From positions 1-49,531 of the forward strand of contig JAOZHR010000005.1 in the NCBI GenBank assembly GCA_026014805.1: DNA of 49,531 nucleotides, in the 5' to 3' direction. The position numbers and the translations under genes are program-made. Under the pieces are notes generated by a model. It was not told where the DNA came from and did no database searches. It saw only the letters and a program-made list of their open reading frames with translations. Origin of the DNA: Candidatus Bathyarchaeota archaeon. GTDB lineage: Archaea; Thermoproteota; Bathyarchaeia; Bathyarchaeales; SOJC01. Shown here piece after piece: positions 8,372-16,084 of this stretch (position 1 is the stretch's first letter; every line of letters begins with the position of its first letter).

Positions 8372-8944
8372 ATGCGCTCCATAACCGTTCTAACAATCAA
8401 CGGAGAGTCTGAAAACGAGATAGACCTAGTCAAGATTGTTGAGGATGCAAGAACCTATTTTCCGTCGGAAACATGGGACGACATTAAATACCTCGGGAAA
8501 CTCAGTTTGGAGTACGATGTTAAGATAGCATTAAATAGAGAATCTTTTGCGGCTTTCCTTTTTGAAAAGCTGATTGAGAGAATTGGGAAAATAAATAGCT
8601 CCGATAGATTGATGAGCCTTTTGTTGGGAATAACACTAGATCCAATAGTGGCTGTGCACTATTTTTTTGATGGAGAAAACTTCAAGAAAACAGTTTATCT
8701 TGTTCACGATTATGTGGCTGAAAAGGTTGGAGTTGTGTCTCTTTTCCAAGTGGATAATGAGTCTTCAAGAAAAGTAGTGGCTCACGGGTTAGGCCATAAC
8801 AAAGGTCTACGGCATCATATGGAGCCAATTGACCTTATGTATTCTGAGTTTTTGCGATTCCCTAGATTGCAAGTAGAAGGGTTTTGTAAGGTTTGCCTGC
8901 GTAAGTTGACAGAAGGTCAGACGGGCATGTCAGATTTAAAATAA
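8372..8944 (+). CDS. Metzincin-like putative metallopeptidase (DUF6775-like)
   Basis: A 190-residue protein with the metal-site spacing of metzincins: His138-x3-His142-x2-Gly145-x2-His148, in the string AHGLGHNKGLRHH. In active metzincins the residue after the first His is the catalytic Glu (HExxH); here it is Gly139. A CxxC pair (CKVC) lies near the C-terminus, recalling the zinc-binding tail of archaemetzincin. The overall layout resembles archaeal proteins annotated as DUF6775 putative metallopeptidases, which I recall but cannot check. It could bind zinc without cleaving peptides. The start is 65 bp after tRNA-Thr. No secretion signal is present, so it is probably cytosolic. Confidence 0.6.
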   Translation: MRSITVLTINGESENEIDLVKIVEDARTYFPSETWDDIKYLGKLSLEYDVKIALNRESFAAFLFEKLIERIGKINSSDRLMSLLLGITLDPIVAVHYFFDGENFKKTVYLVHDYVAEKVGVVSLFQVDNESSRKVVAHGLGHNKGLRHHMEPIDLMYSEFLRFPRLQVEGFCKVCLRKLTEGQTGMSDLK

Positions 8945-8998
8945 GTACTGCGCCAACAAAAAGTGTTATAGAGCGAAGAGAGTTGCGTTTTTCCCTTT

Positions 8999-9898
8999 CT
9001 AAAAAATTCCATATATCTGATCTGGTGCGAGAATGTCGGGGAATTTCTTTCTTAACTTTAAACGAGTGGAATAGCACAGGTGGCATTCGTCAACGTAGCC
9101 TTCTTCATGTTCAACGTGGTGTTCTCTAACAAGTTCAGCTGGTCCTCCCTTTAGAATTGGTGCACATATGGGATGCTTTTCTGGGTTAAATTTGGCGAAC
9201 AATTTCGGCAGTGGGTTTTGCTTCATATTTCCTATTGTGATGCCTTGACAGACGTGGGCATAGCCAAAGGGGTCGATGTGGACTCGGCTTTGATTAGAAA
9301 AATCTTCGTCTAGGCATTTGCTAAATTCTGTCCAAGGCTTTCTTGGTAATCCTTCTACGAGTTTTTCAACCGCTCGACCTTTAAACAACACTCTGCCTTC
9401 GACAACTGGCTTGCCTTTCCACTCAATTTCCTTCAAGTATTTCTTTGGGTCTTCTATGATAATCTTGCCAACCGGTAAGCCAAGGTCCTTGGCGGCTTCG
9501 TAAGCGTATTTAGCAAGGTTCTCCTCTGTTTCGCCGGAATGATAGGTGTCGTCGCTTATGGACAAATCGGAAATGCCAATCTCCGAAATTGGGGTGAGCC
9601 ATTCTTTTGCATCTTCAACTGATGTAGCCCAGTAAGTGTTTGTGACTATACCCGTTTTGAAACCATATTCTTTTGCTGTGCGTAAGCCCCAAAGCATAGC
9701 TTGATAGTAGAGGAAAGGTTCACCGCCCTCAAAATATATCCACTTAATATTCCCAACCTGTTTTGCCTCTTTGAGAATTTCGTGTATATCTGAAATCTTC
9801 ATTACACCTTTTGCGTCGGGACAACTGTAAACGAAACAGTGGTCACACTCGAAATTGCATTGATAAGTTTGAAGAAGATGTAACCCAGTTATTGCCAT
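8999..9898 (-). CDS. Radical SAM protein with SPASM-like C-terminus
   Basis: The frame opens at 9925; the start preferred here is the internal ATG at 9898 (MAITGLHLLQ). The radical-SAM cluster motif is CNFECDHC (CX3CX2C; residues 23, 27 and 30 of the longer frame), which binds a [4Fe-4S] cluster and cleaves S-adenosylmethionine. FEGGEPFLYY is the SAM-binding GGEP motif. C-terminal cysteines (HVCQGITIGN, CAPIL, CHLC) suggest auxiliary Fe-S clusters, as in SPASM/twitch enzymes that modify peptides or mature enzymes. The substrate cannot be told: no precursor peptide or partner lies beside it. It is convergent with the metzincin-like gene. Confidence 0.8.
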   Translation of the reverse strand: MAITGLHLLQTYQCNFECDHCFVYSCPDAKGVMKISDIHEILKEAKQVGNIKWIYFEGGEPFLYYQAMLWGLRTAKEYGFKTGIVTNTYWATSVEDAKEWLTPISEIGISDLSISDDTYHSGETEENLAKYAYEAAKDLGLPVGKIIIEDPKKYLKEIEWKGKPVVEGRVLFKGRAVEKLVEGLPRKPWTEFSKCLDEDFSNQSRVHIDPFGYAHVCQGITIGNMKQNPLPKLFAKFNPEKHPICAPILKGGPAELVREHHVEHEEGYVDECHLCYSTRLKLRKKFPDILAPDQIYGIF

Positions 9899-10040
9899 AA
9901 TTTTATTTTTGGAGGCTTGGAGCATTTAGCTTTTTTGTGACGGTAAAACATAGGTGCTCAGCGAGTTTTTCACTATTTTAACGAAAAAGCTATAGGGGTT
10001 TATACATTAAATTAGACAAGTTCTTTGAAAGAATAAGCTC

Positions 10041-10049
10041 TATATATAA
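10041..10049 (+). promoter_or_regulatory. TATA box upstream of the coiled-coil/rpiA pair
   Basis: TATATATAA, about 35 bp before the GTG at 10079. A GAGGGG Shine-Dalgarno follows at about 10066. Confidence 0.5.
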
Positions 10050-10078
10050 CGTGACAGCAACATGATGAGGGGACTGTA

Positions 10079-10771
10079 GTGAGCTTTGAAGAGCTCTTGC
10101 CATATATGCTAGCCTTAATCGTAACACCAATCGCAGTCCTCATCGTCCTTTACGCCACGAAACTTAGAAAAAAGGAAGAAAATTCGGAACTTTCTCCAAA
10201 GCTAGAGGCTGCAGAAAGATGGCGCTATAGAGTTCAACGAAGCATCTCTTTGGGCAACGCAAAAGAGGCCAACGAAGAGCTGAGAACCTTAAGTTTGGAA
10301 AGAGAGATTTTAAGCGATGCTATACGCCGTCTTTACGAAGCCCACGCCGAAGGAAAAATAACTGAAGAGGAGCGCGAACGGCTGGCCAAGAGATACAAAT
10401 CGAGAATGATGAACGTCAAGGAAGCCATCGCAGAAAGCGAGTCAGTTGTGGCGCTTCATGAATTAGAGGCAATGCAGGAAGATTTGATTAGCCTATTCGA
10501 TGAACGATTCGACGAATTAAATGCCAAAATTGAAACTTTACGTTCACGAGTTGGGTTGGAAACAGAGGAATCAATCATTCCCACCTCTATACCTGTACAA
10601 ATTGAAGCGAAGCCCCTTGAAAAGGCATCTGCAAGAAAGACAAAAAAGGAAAAAACTTCGCGAAAGCCTCAGAAACCTCGTAAGACAGCAGCGGAGGAAA
10701 GAATAGAGAAAATCCGCGCGGAGGTGGAAAAAGTTTTAGATCGCCTTGAACAGATGGAGGTTGAGACCTAA
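10079..10771 (+). CDS. Membrane-anchored coiled-coil protein
   Basis: A 230-residue protein from a GTG start. One N-terminal membrane helix (about res 7-25, LLPYMLALIVTPIAVLIVLY) is followed by long charged helices predicted as coiled coil (about 35-165). A Lys/Arg-rich linker (175-205) and a last short coiled coil end the protein. The repeated EREILSDAIRRLYEAHAEGKITEEERERLAKRY region resembles archaeal helical-hairpin proteins of unknown role. Its stop is 2 bp before the rpiA start, so the two genes are co-transcribed, although a functional link is not obvious. Confidence 0.7.
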   Translation: MSFEELLPYMLALIVTPIAVLIVLYATKLRKKEENSELSPKLEAAERWRYRVQRSISLGNAKEANEELRTLSLEREILSDAIRRLYEAHAEGKITEEERERLAKRYKSRMMNVKEAIAESESVVALHELEAMQEDLISLFDERFDELNAKIETLRSRVGLETEESIIPTSIPVQIEAKPLEKASARKTKKEKTSRKPQKPRKTAAEERIEKIRAEVEKVLDRLEQMEVET

Positions 10772-10773
10772 GT

Positions 10774-11463
10774 TTGGATTGGCGAGAAAACGCCAAAAAG
10801 ATGGCGGCCATAAACGCAGTTAAACACGTTGAAGACGGGTTTATTGTGGGCTTAGGAAGTGGGACAACGGTTACTTACGCTTTTCAAGAAATTGGTAAGA
10901 GAATACACGAAGAGAAACTGCACATTTATGGGGTTCCTACATCCTATCAAGCTTTCCTGCTAGCTGTACAAAACAGTATTCCCGTAACCACACTGGACGA
11001 ACATCACCAACTCGACATAGCAATAGATGGTGCAGACCAAGTGGATGAAAAGCTTAATATGATTAAAGGCGTAGGCGGGGCGTTAACTCGAGAAAAAATA
11101 GTGGCGTCTGCATCAAAAATGAACGTTATCATAGTTGACGAGACAAAGTTGACAAAGAAACTGGGCGTTAATCAACCTGTTCCAGTCGAGGTTTTGCCTT
11201 TCGGTATGTCCACCATAGCAAAAAAATTGCGCATATTGGGCAGCAAATCTATTCTGCGTGAGGCGGAAAAGAAACTTGGTCCTGTGGTGACGGACAACGG
11301 AAATTTCATCCTTGATGTAGATTTCGGGCCAATTGACAACCCAAAAGAGTTGAACCGAACGTTAAAGGCTATCCCTGGAATAGTTGAAACTGGTCTGTTC
11401 GTGGGGATGGCAGACGTTGTTTATGTTGGTGGAAGAGAAGCTGTTCAGAAGCTTGAAAAGTAG
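10774..11463 (+). CDS. rpiA: Ribose-5-phosphate isomerase A
   Basis: A 229-residue protein, the usual RpiA length, from a TTG start that begins 2 bp after the preceding stop; ATG 10801 is a weaker alternative because it removes the first helix. It interconverts ribose-5-phosphate and ribulose-5-phosphate. Motifs are GLGSGTTVTY (phosphate loop), the DIAIDGADQVD active-site segment with its acidic residues, and KGVGGALTREKIVA, which holds the substrate-binding Lys and the catalytic Glu region. Genes of this type feed the archaeal ribulose-monophosphate or non-oxidative pentose phosphate pathways and PRPP synthesis. Confidence 0.93.
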   Translation: MDWRENAKKMAAINAVKHVEDGFIVGLGSGTTVTYAFQEIGKRIHEEKLHIYGVPTSYQAFLLAVQNSIPVTTLDEHHQLDIAIDGADQVDEKLNMIKGVGGALTREKIVASASKMNVIIVDETKLTKKLGVNQPVPVEVLPFGMSTIAKKLRILGSKSILREAEKKLGPVVTDNGNFILDVDFGPIDNPKELNRTLKAIPGIVETGLFVGMADVVYVGGREAVQKLEK

Positions 11464-11817
11464 TATGGCTGTCTGGTTGTAAGGTTTTATTATTTCTCTG
11501 ATAGTGAGGCTTCTGCAACCTCTCTCGCTTTTTTCCTGTAAAAGGATTGTTGATAATATTATATAATTAACTACAGTGTGACATAACTTTATTCTTTTTT
11601 GGGTTAGTATATGTTCATGAAATTTGCGGAGTACATCTAAGGGCCTAGAGAAACGTATAGACGCGCTTGAAAGCCTTCTCCGCCAGTACATTAATGGGAA
11701 GACAGAATAGTTCTAACGTTAGAAAAAAAGAAGGTGCTTGTTCTTCTATGAACCCAACAGAAATTTTCTCCAAAGCTTTTAAGCAAAAAATCGTAATCAT
11801 ACCACAAGTGAACCCAT
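11464..11817. other. Intergenic region with one tiny candidate ORF
   Basis: AT-rich sequence. The only protein-like item is a 28-codon ORF at 11624-11710 (+), TTG start, reading as an amphipathic helix (LEKRIDALESLLRQYINGK). A TATA-like stretch lies near 11557-11568. I give the ORF a low chance of being real. Confidence 0.3.
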
Positions 11818-12174
11818 GTGATTAAAATAACTTATGAACCCTTCAAAGAGGTAGTAATCAAAGAGTACATAAGGTTTAAAAAAATCGAAGATTTGATTTA
11901 CATATTCGCACAACTTAGAGCTGGAGGCGCACCGGCCTCCCTAAACTGGGCTAACGGTGTGGTGTTTGTGCACAGTCCATTGCCACCTGACACAGATGAA
12001 TTAATGGAAGAGTTTCTAAAGGGGAAAATTTATTGGACAAATGTGAGTTATGCCATCATGCCTGAATATAAGGCAGTTTTGGAAACAAGAGAGAAGATTC
12101 CAGTGCCAGTAATCAGAGTGGATTCTAGTCCTATAATGAGACAAGTTGCAGAGTGGATAAAGCAACAAAAGTAA
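11818..12174 (+). CDS. Hypothetical protein, 118 aa
   Basis: It starts at GTG 11818; the overlapping ATG at 11816 is followed at once by TGA. The protein is mixed alpha/beta and soluble, with no signal or membrane segment. The internal stretch RAGGAPASLNWANGVVFVHSPLPPDTDELMEEF has balanced, gene-like composition. I do not recognise the family. It sits at the left end of the accessory island, upstream of convergently transcribed small regulatory ORFs. Confidence 0.55.
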   Translation: MIKITYEPFKEVVIKEYIRFKKIEDLIYIFAQLRAGGAPASLNWANGVVFVHSPLPPDTDELMEEFLKGKIYWTNVSYAIMPEYKAVLETREKIPVPVIRVDSSPIMRQVAEWIKQQK

Positions 12175-12227
12175 TGCCTTTTGAAGCAGAATATGAAGCA
12201 AAAAAAGTGAGGGGTGTTGGCGAAAAG

Positions 12228-12383
12228 CTAGAGGCTTTTCATGAATTTGCTCTTAGAGAAGTCTTCCAGAATTTTGTCTACGAGTTGTTGAACGGTTAAG
12301 CCACGCTTCTTAGCTATCTTCTGTAACTTCGCATAGTCTTCACCGTCTAGTCTGATCCGTGTAAGGCCTTCTTTTTCACTCAT
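12228..12383 (-). CDS. Ribbon-helix-helix (Arc/CopG-like) small regulator, 51 aa
   Basis: An ATG-started ORF of 51 residues. The core TRIRLDGEDYAKLQKIAKKR followed by GLTVQQLVDKILEDF has the ribbon-helix-helix pattern: a short beta strand (TRIRLD), helix 1, a GLT turn and helix 2. Such dimers bind operator DNA through the strand. The upstream 92-aa gene overlaps it by 8 bp (its end reads GTGGGACATGAGTGA), so the two are translationally coupled. This resembles antitoxin or plasmid-copy regulators, but the coupled partner is not a toxin I recognise. Confidence 0.6.
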   Translation of the reverse strand: MSEKEGLTRIRLDGEDYAKLQKIAKKRGLTVQQLVDKILEDFSKSKFMKSL

Positions 12384-12654
12384 GTCCCACACCAACCTTT
12401 TCAGCTTTCTCTATTGTAGATTCTACAAAAACAGAGAACCCGAGAGTCTTCTTCACTTTTTCGTCATGACCCCCACTGGCAACGCTGTAAACTTCTTCGA
12501 GAACACACAGCAGAATAGAGAACCGTTCTTTCTCTGTAACTCTTGTGAGAATGTCTTGGCCGTAGCTTAGTAGTATGCTGTTGCAGTCGTGGAAGCCTCT
12601 GAGATATTGTAGTTCTAAATTGTTTAGTAGGTCTTCAGCGTATTTTTGGTTCAT
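12376..12654 (-). CDS. Hypothetical helical protein coupled to the ribbon-helix-helix gene
   Basis: A 92-residue, mostly helical protein from ATG 12654 (MNQKYAEDLLNNLELQYLRG at the start). It is acidic overall, with Cys residues at 24 and 50 and no zinc pairs. It is the first gene of a two-gene minus-strand operon with the ribbon-helix-helix protein. No toxin nuclease motif (PIN, RelE, MazF) is visible. It is divergent from the AbrB gene across a 127-bp promoter region. Confidence 0.5.
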   Translation of the reverse strand: MNQKYAEDLLNNLELQYLRGFHDCNSILLSYGQDILTRVTEKERFSILLCVLEEVYSVASGGHDEKVKKTLGFSVFVESTIEKAEKVGVGHE

Positions 12655-12736
12655 GTTGTTCTTTCACCTTCTCCATTTTGTTTATCTCTAACGTAAGAAA
12701 CTCTAAAAGTATTCCTACAATCTTCTATAGATACGC

Positions 12737-12744
12737 TTATATTT
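12737..12744 (+). promoter_or_regulatory. TATA box of the AbrB-like gene
   Basis: TTATATTT within CTTATATTTAAAA, about 40 bp before ATG 12782. A predicted leader of about 15 nt contains AAAGG. Confidence 0.45.
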
Positions 12745-12781
12745 AAAACCATCCCTAAGTATCCAGTGAAAGGTTTTGACT

Positions 12782-12937
12782 ATGCCTGTTAAGTTTGAGT
12801 TAAGCGTCATGCAAGTCGGAAACAGTTTGAGAATCACGATCCCCAAAGAAGTGTGCAAGCACTTTGACATAAAGAAAGGTGACGTTGTGGAGCTTTGGGT
12901 TGACAACAATCACATCATAGCAAAAAAGAAGGAATAG
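12782..12937 (+). CDS. SpoVT/AbrB-type swapped-hairpin regulator, 51 aa
   Basis: A 51-residue ORF too short for many gene callers. The AbrB fold signature is clear: FELSVMQVGNSLRITIPKEV, then CKHFDIKKGDVVELWVDNN. The R-x-T-I-P-K segment and the KKGD turn are diagnostic. Such proteins dimerise through swapped hairpins and bind DNA, often as antitoxins or autoregulators. Its stop is 2 bp before the next small gene, so they form an operon. Confidence 0.75.
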   Translation: MPVKFELSVMQVGNSLRITIPKEVCKHFDIKKGDVVELWVDNNHIIAKKKE

Positions 12938-12939
12938 CA

Positions 12940-13047
12940 GTGAAATGTGAAGTATGCGGAAAAGAAGCGGAATGGGCAACAAAACAAGGCTTACTCTTAC
13001 TCTGCAGTGATTGCTACGAAAAACAGAAAGGAGAAAAGAAGGAATAA
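12940..13047 (+). CDS. Tiny zinc-finger protein, 35 aa
   Basis: GTG-started ORF with two CxxC knuckles: KCEVCGKEAEW, then CSDCYEK, 18 residues between the pairs. This spacing fits a treble-clef or rubredoxin-like zinc knuckle. It lies 2 bp after the AbrB gene and 2 bp before the next ATG, which argues for real translation despite its size. Function unknown. Confidence 0.5.
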   Translation: MKCEVCGKEAEWATKQGLLLLCSDCYEKQKGEKKE

Positions 13048-13049
13048 AT

Positions 13050-13326
13050 ATGACTGACGAACTTTGCGTGTGGGCATACAAAATCTGAACATGGCGAGAT
13101 TATATGGGTTAGACCTAAGAAAGAAGGTGGAAAGACACTTCAAAGATGGGTTGCGAAAGGACAAGGCATGTGCTCAAGGTGTTCTTGTGTGGAATTCAAA
13201 ATGAAGGAAAAATCTCAACCACATATTAAAGAAAAAGAAAGGAAAAAGAGCGAGAGAAAGAAAGCACTCGCAAGGAGAGAAGGATCGCCACCTTCAGTAC
13301 CTTCCCGAGAACGCTCATATATCTAA
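13050..13326 (+). pseudogene. Frameshifted small zinc-binding basic protein
   Basis: The ATG at 13050, 2 bp after the preceding stop, opens a frame that stops after 12 codons (MTDELCVWAYKI). Removing one T in the ttt at 13063-13065 switches into a frame open to 13326: ACGHTKSEHGEIIWVRPKK, then CSRCSC and a long Lys/Arg-rich tail (KEKERKKSERKK). The corrected protein would be about 92 residues with a C-x2-C-x-C cluster and a basic, probably nucleic-acid-binding tail. The open frame alone has no ATG, GTG or TTG upstream, so this is a broken gene, a sequencing error or an unusual start. Confidence 0.45.
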
Positions 13327-13380
13327 GAAAAGAAGGAATAGGCTTTCGGAATTGATTCCCAACCTACTTGTAAAGCCGTG

Positions 13381-13394
13381 GGGAACGCGTTCCC
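13381..13394. repeat. 14-bp perfect palindrome
   Basis: GGGAACGCGTTCCC is its own reverse complement. A second partial copy of one arm (attcccaacc) lies at 13355-13364. It could be a dimeric regulator operator. Confidence 0.45.
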
Positions 13395-13479
13395 AACCTC
13401 TAAGGAAGAATAGCTTAAGTTCAAATGAACTGGAGCTATCGGAGGGGCAATCACGAGCTCTGTTGCTACATTATCAGAA

Positions 13480-13505
13480 AGTCTATGGGCACCTATAGAC
13501 TTTTT
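13480..13505 (+). terminator. Hairpin followed by T-run
   Basis: Stem AGTCTAT / ATAGACT (7 bp) with an 8-nt loop, followed at once by TTTTT. It is positioned to end transcription of the small-ORF operon to the left. Confidence 0.4.
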
Positions 13506-13542
13506 AACATAATCACTTAGTGCCAAATGACGCTAACAGAGA

Positions 13543-13578
13543 GAATGTCTATACTTTTGCTGTTTTGTCTAGACATTC
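13543..13578. repeat. Spaced inverted repeat, 9-bp arms
   Basis: GAATGTCTA and TAGACATTC are exact reverse complements separated by 18 bp. Role unknown; a protein-binding site upstream of the beta-helix gene is possible. Confidence 0.35.
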
Positions 13579-13695
13579 CATTAGAAGTTTAAACTTTTAA
13601 CTAAAAAGGCTAAAGGTATTCTGCTTAAAAAATGAACTTTCTTCCATAAACGATAATTAGTTTAAACGGTATATTGCTACGTGTTGGGTTTAAGG

Positions 13696-15294
13696 ATGAA
13701 GAGATCGCTTTCTGGAATAATGGTTATTCTTCTCTTAACAAGCACGTTAGCCTTGGCTTTTAGTATTCAACCTGTAGGAGCGACTGCAACTATTTACATT
13801 AGGGCTGATGGAAGCATAGACCCGCCGACTGCTCCTATTTCAACCGTTGACAATGTCACTTACACTTTTACTGATAACATTTACGAGTCGATTGTGGTGG
13901 AGAGAAGCAACATAACAATTGACGGCAATGGATGCACGGTTCAAGGCACAGGGGCTGCGCATTCAAAGGGGATAAGCCTTTCAGGCATTAATGTGACAGT
14001 CAAAAACACCAACATCAAAAACTTTGGTTATGGCATCTACCTCGATTATTATTCAAACTATAACAGCATTTCTGGAAACAACATAGCAAATAACTATGAT
14101 GGCATCAGCCTCTTTGATTCTTCAAATAACAGCATTTCTGGAAACAACATAGCAAATAACTATGATGGCATCAGCCTCTTTGGTTCTTCAAATAACAGCA
14201 TTTCTGGAAACAACATAACAGCAAACAAATGGTATGGTGTCCACCTCGATTATTATTCAAACTATAACAGCATTTCTGGAAACAACATAACAGCAAACAC
14301 ATCGTATGGTGTCCACCTCGAATATCATTCAAACTATAACAGCATTTCTGGAAACAACATAGCAAATAACTATGATGGCATATGGCTCTTTGGTTCTTCA
14401 AATAACAGCATTTCTGGAAACAACATAACAGCAAACAAATGGTATGGTGTCCACCTCGAATATTATTCAAACTATAACAGCATTTCTGGAAACAACATAA
14501 CAGCAAACACATCGTATGGTGTCCACCTCGAATATCATTCAAACTATAACAGCATTTTCCATAACAACTTTGTCAACAACACCATCCAAATTTATTCCCA
14601 CAACTCAGTGAATGTTTGGGATGATGGTTATCCTTCTGGCGGGAACTACTGGAGCGACTATGCGGGCATTGACGTGAAAAGTGGTCCAAATCAAGACCAG
14701 CTTGGAAGCGACGGGATAGGAGATACACCTTACGTTATTGATCTTAACAATCAAGACCGCTACCCGCTCATGAAGCCATATCCCTGGGATCCACACGACA
14801 TAGGGATAACGAATCTGGACGTGTCAAAAACTGTTGTGGGACAGGGATACACTCTGAATGTCAACGTAACGATGTTCAACTACGGCAACAACACTGAATA
14901 CTTAAATGTCACAGTGTACGCCAACACAACCATCATTCACACGTTTGAAAACATCATGCTTACAAGCAGAAACTATACAGCCATAACCTTCACGTGGAAC
15001 ACCACTGGCTTTGTTAGGGGCAACTACACCCTGAGCGCGGTGGCAGACACCGTTCCAGGCGAAACGGAAACAGCAGACAACACGTTCACAGACGACATTA
15101 TTACAGTAACCATTCCAGGCGACGTTGACGGAGACCGTGACGTAGACATTTTTGACATCGTACTTATGGCGGGGATCTATGGCACAACCGAGGAAGACCC
15201 GCAGTTCATAGCTAACTGTGACATCGATGGTGATGGAGACATAGACATCTACGACATAGTAGCCGCTGCTGGAAACTACGGAGAAAGCTGGTAG
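13696..15294 (+). CDS. Secreted parallel beta-helix (NosD-like) protein with C-terminal dockerin
   Basis: The frame opens at GTG 13681, but ATG 13696 gives a proper signal peptide (MKRSLSGIMVILLLTSTLAL, cleavage near VGA-TA). Domains: a right-handed beta-helix of about 22-24-residue coils (about res 60-300) made of near-identical ISGNNI units; a NosD-type cap with DDGYPSGGNYWSDY; a CARDB-like Ig module (about 365-470); and a C-terminal type I dockerin with two calcium loops, DVDGDRDVDIFDIV and DIDGDGDIDIYDIV. The protein should act outside the cell. Beta-helices often bind or cleave polysaccharide, and the dockerin should bind a cohesin partner. No catalytic residues are identifiable. Confidence 0.82.
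   Translation: MKRSLSGIMVILLLTSTLALAFSIQPVGATATIYIRADGSIDPPTAPISTVDNVTYTFTDNIYESIVVERSNITIDGNGCTVQGTGAAHSKGISLSGINVTVKNTNIKNFGYGIYLDYYSNYNSISGNNIANNYDGISLFDSSNNSISGNNIANNYDGISLFGSSNNSISGNNITANKWYGVHLDYYSNYNSISGNNITANTSYGVHLEYHSNYNSISGNNIANNYDGIWLFGSSNNSISGNNITANKWYGVHLEYYSNYNSISGNNITANTSYGVHLEYHSNYNSIFHNNFVNNTIQIYSHNSVNVWDDGYPSGGNYWSDYAGIDVKSGPNQDQLGSDGIGDTPYVIDLNNQDRYPLMKPYPWDPHDIGITNLDVSKTVVGQGYTLNVNVTMFNYGNNTEYLNVTVYANTTIIHTFENIMLTSRNYTAITFTWNTTGFVRGNYTLSAVADTVPGETETADNTFTDDIITVTIPGDVDGDRDVDIFDIVLMAGIYGTTEEDPQFIANCDIDGDGDIDIYDIVAAAGNYGESW
14062..14571 (+). repeat. Tandem 66/72-bp coding repeats
   Basis: The string aacagcattt recurs at 14062, 14128, 14194, 14266, 14338, 14404, 14476 and 14548, a spacing of 66 or 72 bp. 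Each unit encodes one 22- or 24-residue coil of the beta-helix. Units are nearly identical at the DNA level, so they expanded recently. Confidence 0.85.
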
Positions 15295-15530
15295 TTATAA
15301 GCAATCTGTAAGGTTTAGCTATGTCTTATGCGTGTGCTCGTTTTCTACTTTATCCATGTAATGTAGAACGAGAGGGGTTTCAAATGATGTTTTGTTTACC
15401 TACTGAATAGTCCGTTATATAGTGGTGGTCTTGTAGTAAAAACACAAAAACTACTTTTTGACAGTTTCTCCAAAGTCTTCATGCACGTCAGAAGAACATT
15501 TATTCTATAATAGTGGAATAATGTTAATTG

Positions 15531-16034
15531 ATGCTGACCAAAAAGAAATACGCATTGAGCTTGCTGATTTCTGCTGGACTGATTATCTTTGTTTCTGGAG
15601 CTTATCTTGCTTTCTTTTGGATGAAAGGAACTGTAGGAATAGGGGATTATAATGTTAAAGGAGGAGCTACGCTAGTACTATCTTGGTATCTTCAAGAAGG
15701 TGACAGGACTGAAGGTGGATTCGCGGTTAGCGGTGGAAACGAAGAGATAATATTCCACATCAAAAATCCTTCTGGAGTGATAATATATAATGCTGGGATT
15801 GTGAAAACCCAGCTTTGGTACGGTTTCACAGCAGAAAATTCTGGAATATATAGTTTTTATTTTGAGAATCAGGAATACTCCAGCCAAAAGATAGTACATG
15901 CAAGTTTTAACTCGCCCTATGAACCCAGGCTTACCGTTTATGATATATGGGGCTTATCGATGATGTTTGGAGGCTTAATGATTTTGGTTTATGGAATGAA
16001 AGGCATTGGAATTATATTCATTAAGAAGGATTGA
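15531..16034 (+). CDS. GOLD/emp24-like membrane protein
   Basis: A 167-residue protein from ATG 15531 (a TTG lies one codon upstream). It has an N-terminal membrane helix (about res 9-28), an extracytoplasmic beta-sandwich of about 100 residues and a C-terminal membrane helix (about 142-162). The beta domain (EEIIFHIKNPSGVIIYNAG, then FTAENSGIYSFYFENQ) matches the pattern of the GOLD domain of eukaryotic p24 cargo receptors: F-x-I-x-N-P-x-G and G-x-Y-x-F-x-F-x-N. Archaeal GOLD-like proteins are known, but their function is not. It sits between a dockerin protein and an integrase gene. Confidence 0.55.
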   Translation: MLTKKKYALSLLISAGLIIFVSGAYLAFFWMKGTVGIGDYNVKGGATLVLSWYLQEGDRTEGGFAVSGGNEEIIFHIKNPSGVIIYNAGIVKTQLWYGFTAENSGIYSFYFENQEYSSQKIVHASFNSPYEPRLTVYDIWGLSMMFGGLMILVYGMKGIGIIFIKKD

Positions 16035-16084
16035 GTCGCTACACGTAGGATGAGTATAGTAACTAGTTTCTTTATTCTGCCTTT

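Larger units (their letters stand above)
13327..13680. other. Gene-free region rich in inverted repeats
   Basis: No gene. It holds a 14-bp perfect palindrome, a terminator-like hairpin and a 9-bp spaced inverted repeat (listed separately), followed by AT-rich sequence that probably contains the promoter of the beta-helix gene (atattgctac just before 13681). Confidence 0.5.

Noticed and set aside
7758-8433. Two minus-strand ORFs of 100-127 aa across the tRNA genes
   Set aside because: They read through tRNA-Leu and tRNA-Thr; composition is not protein-like.
14171-14542. Cysteine-rich minus-strand ORF (repeats of CLLLCCFQKCC)
   Set aside because: It is the reverse of the tandem beta-helix repeats; its apparent repeats come from the coding repeats on the other strand.
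14062-14571. CRISPR-like regular repeats
   Set aside because: Spacing is regular, but the units are in frame, contiguous and encode beta-helix coils; there are no unique spacers. No CRISPR array was seen anywhere in the window.
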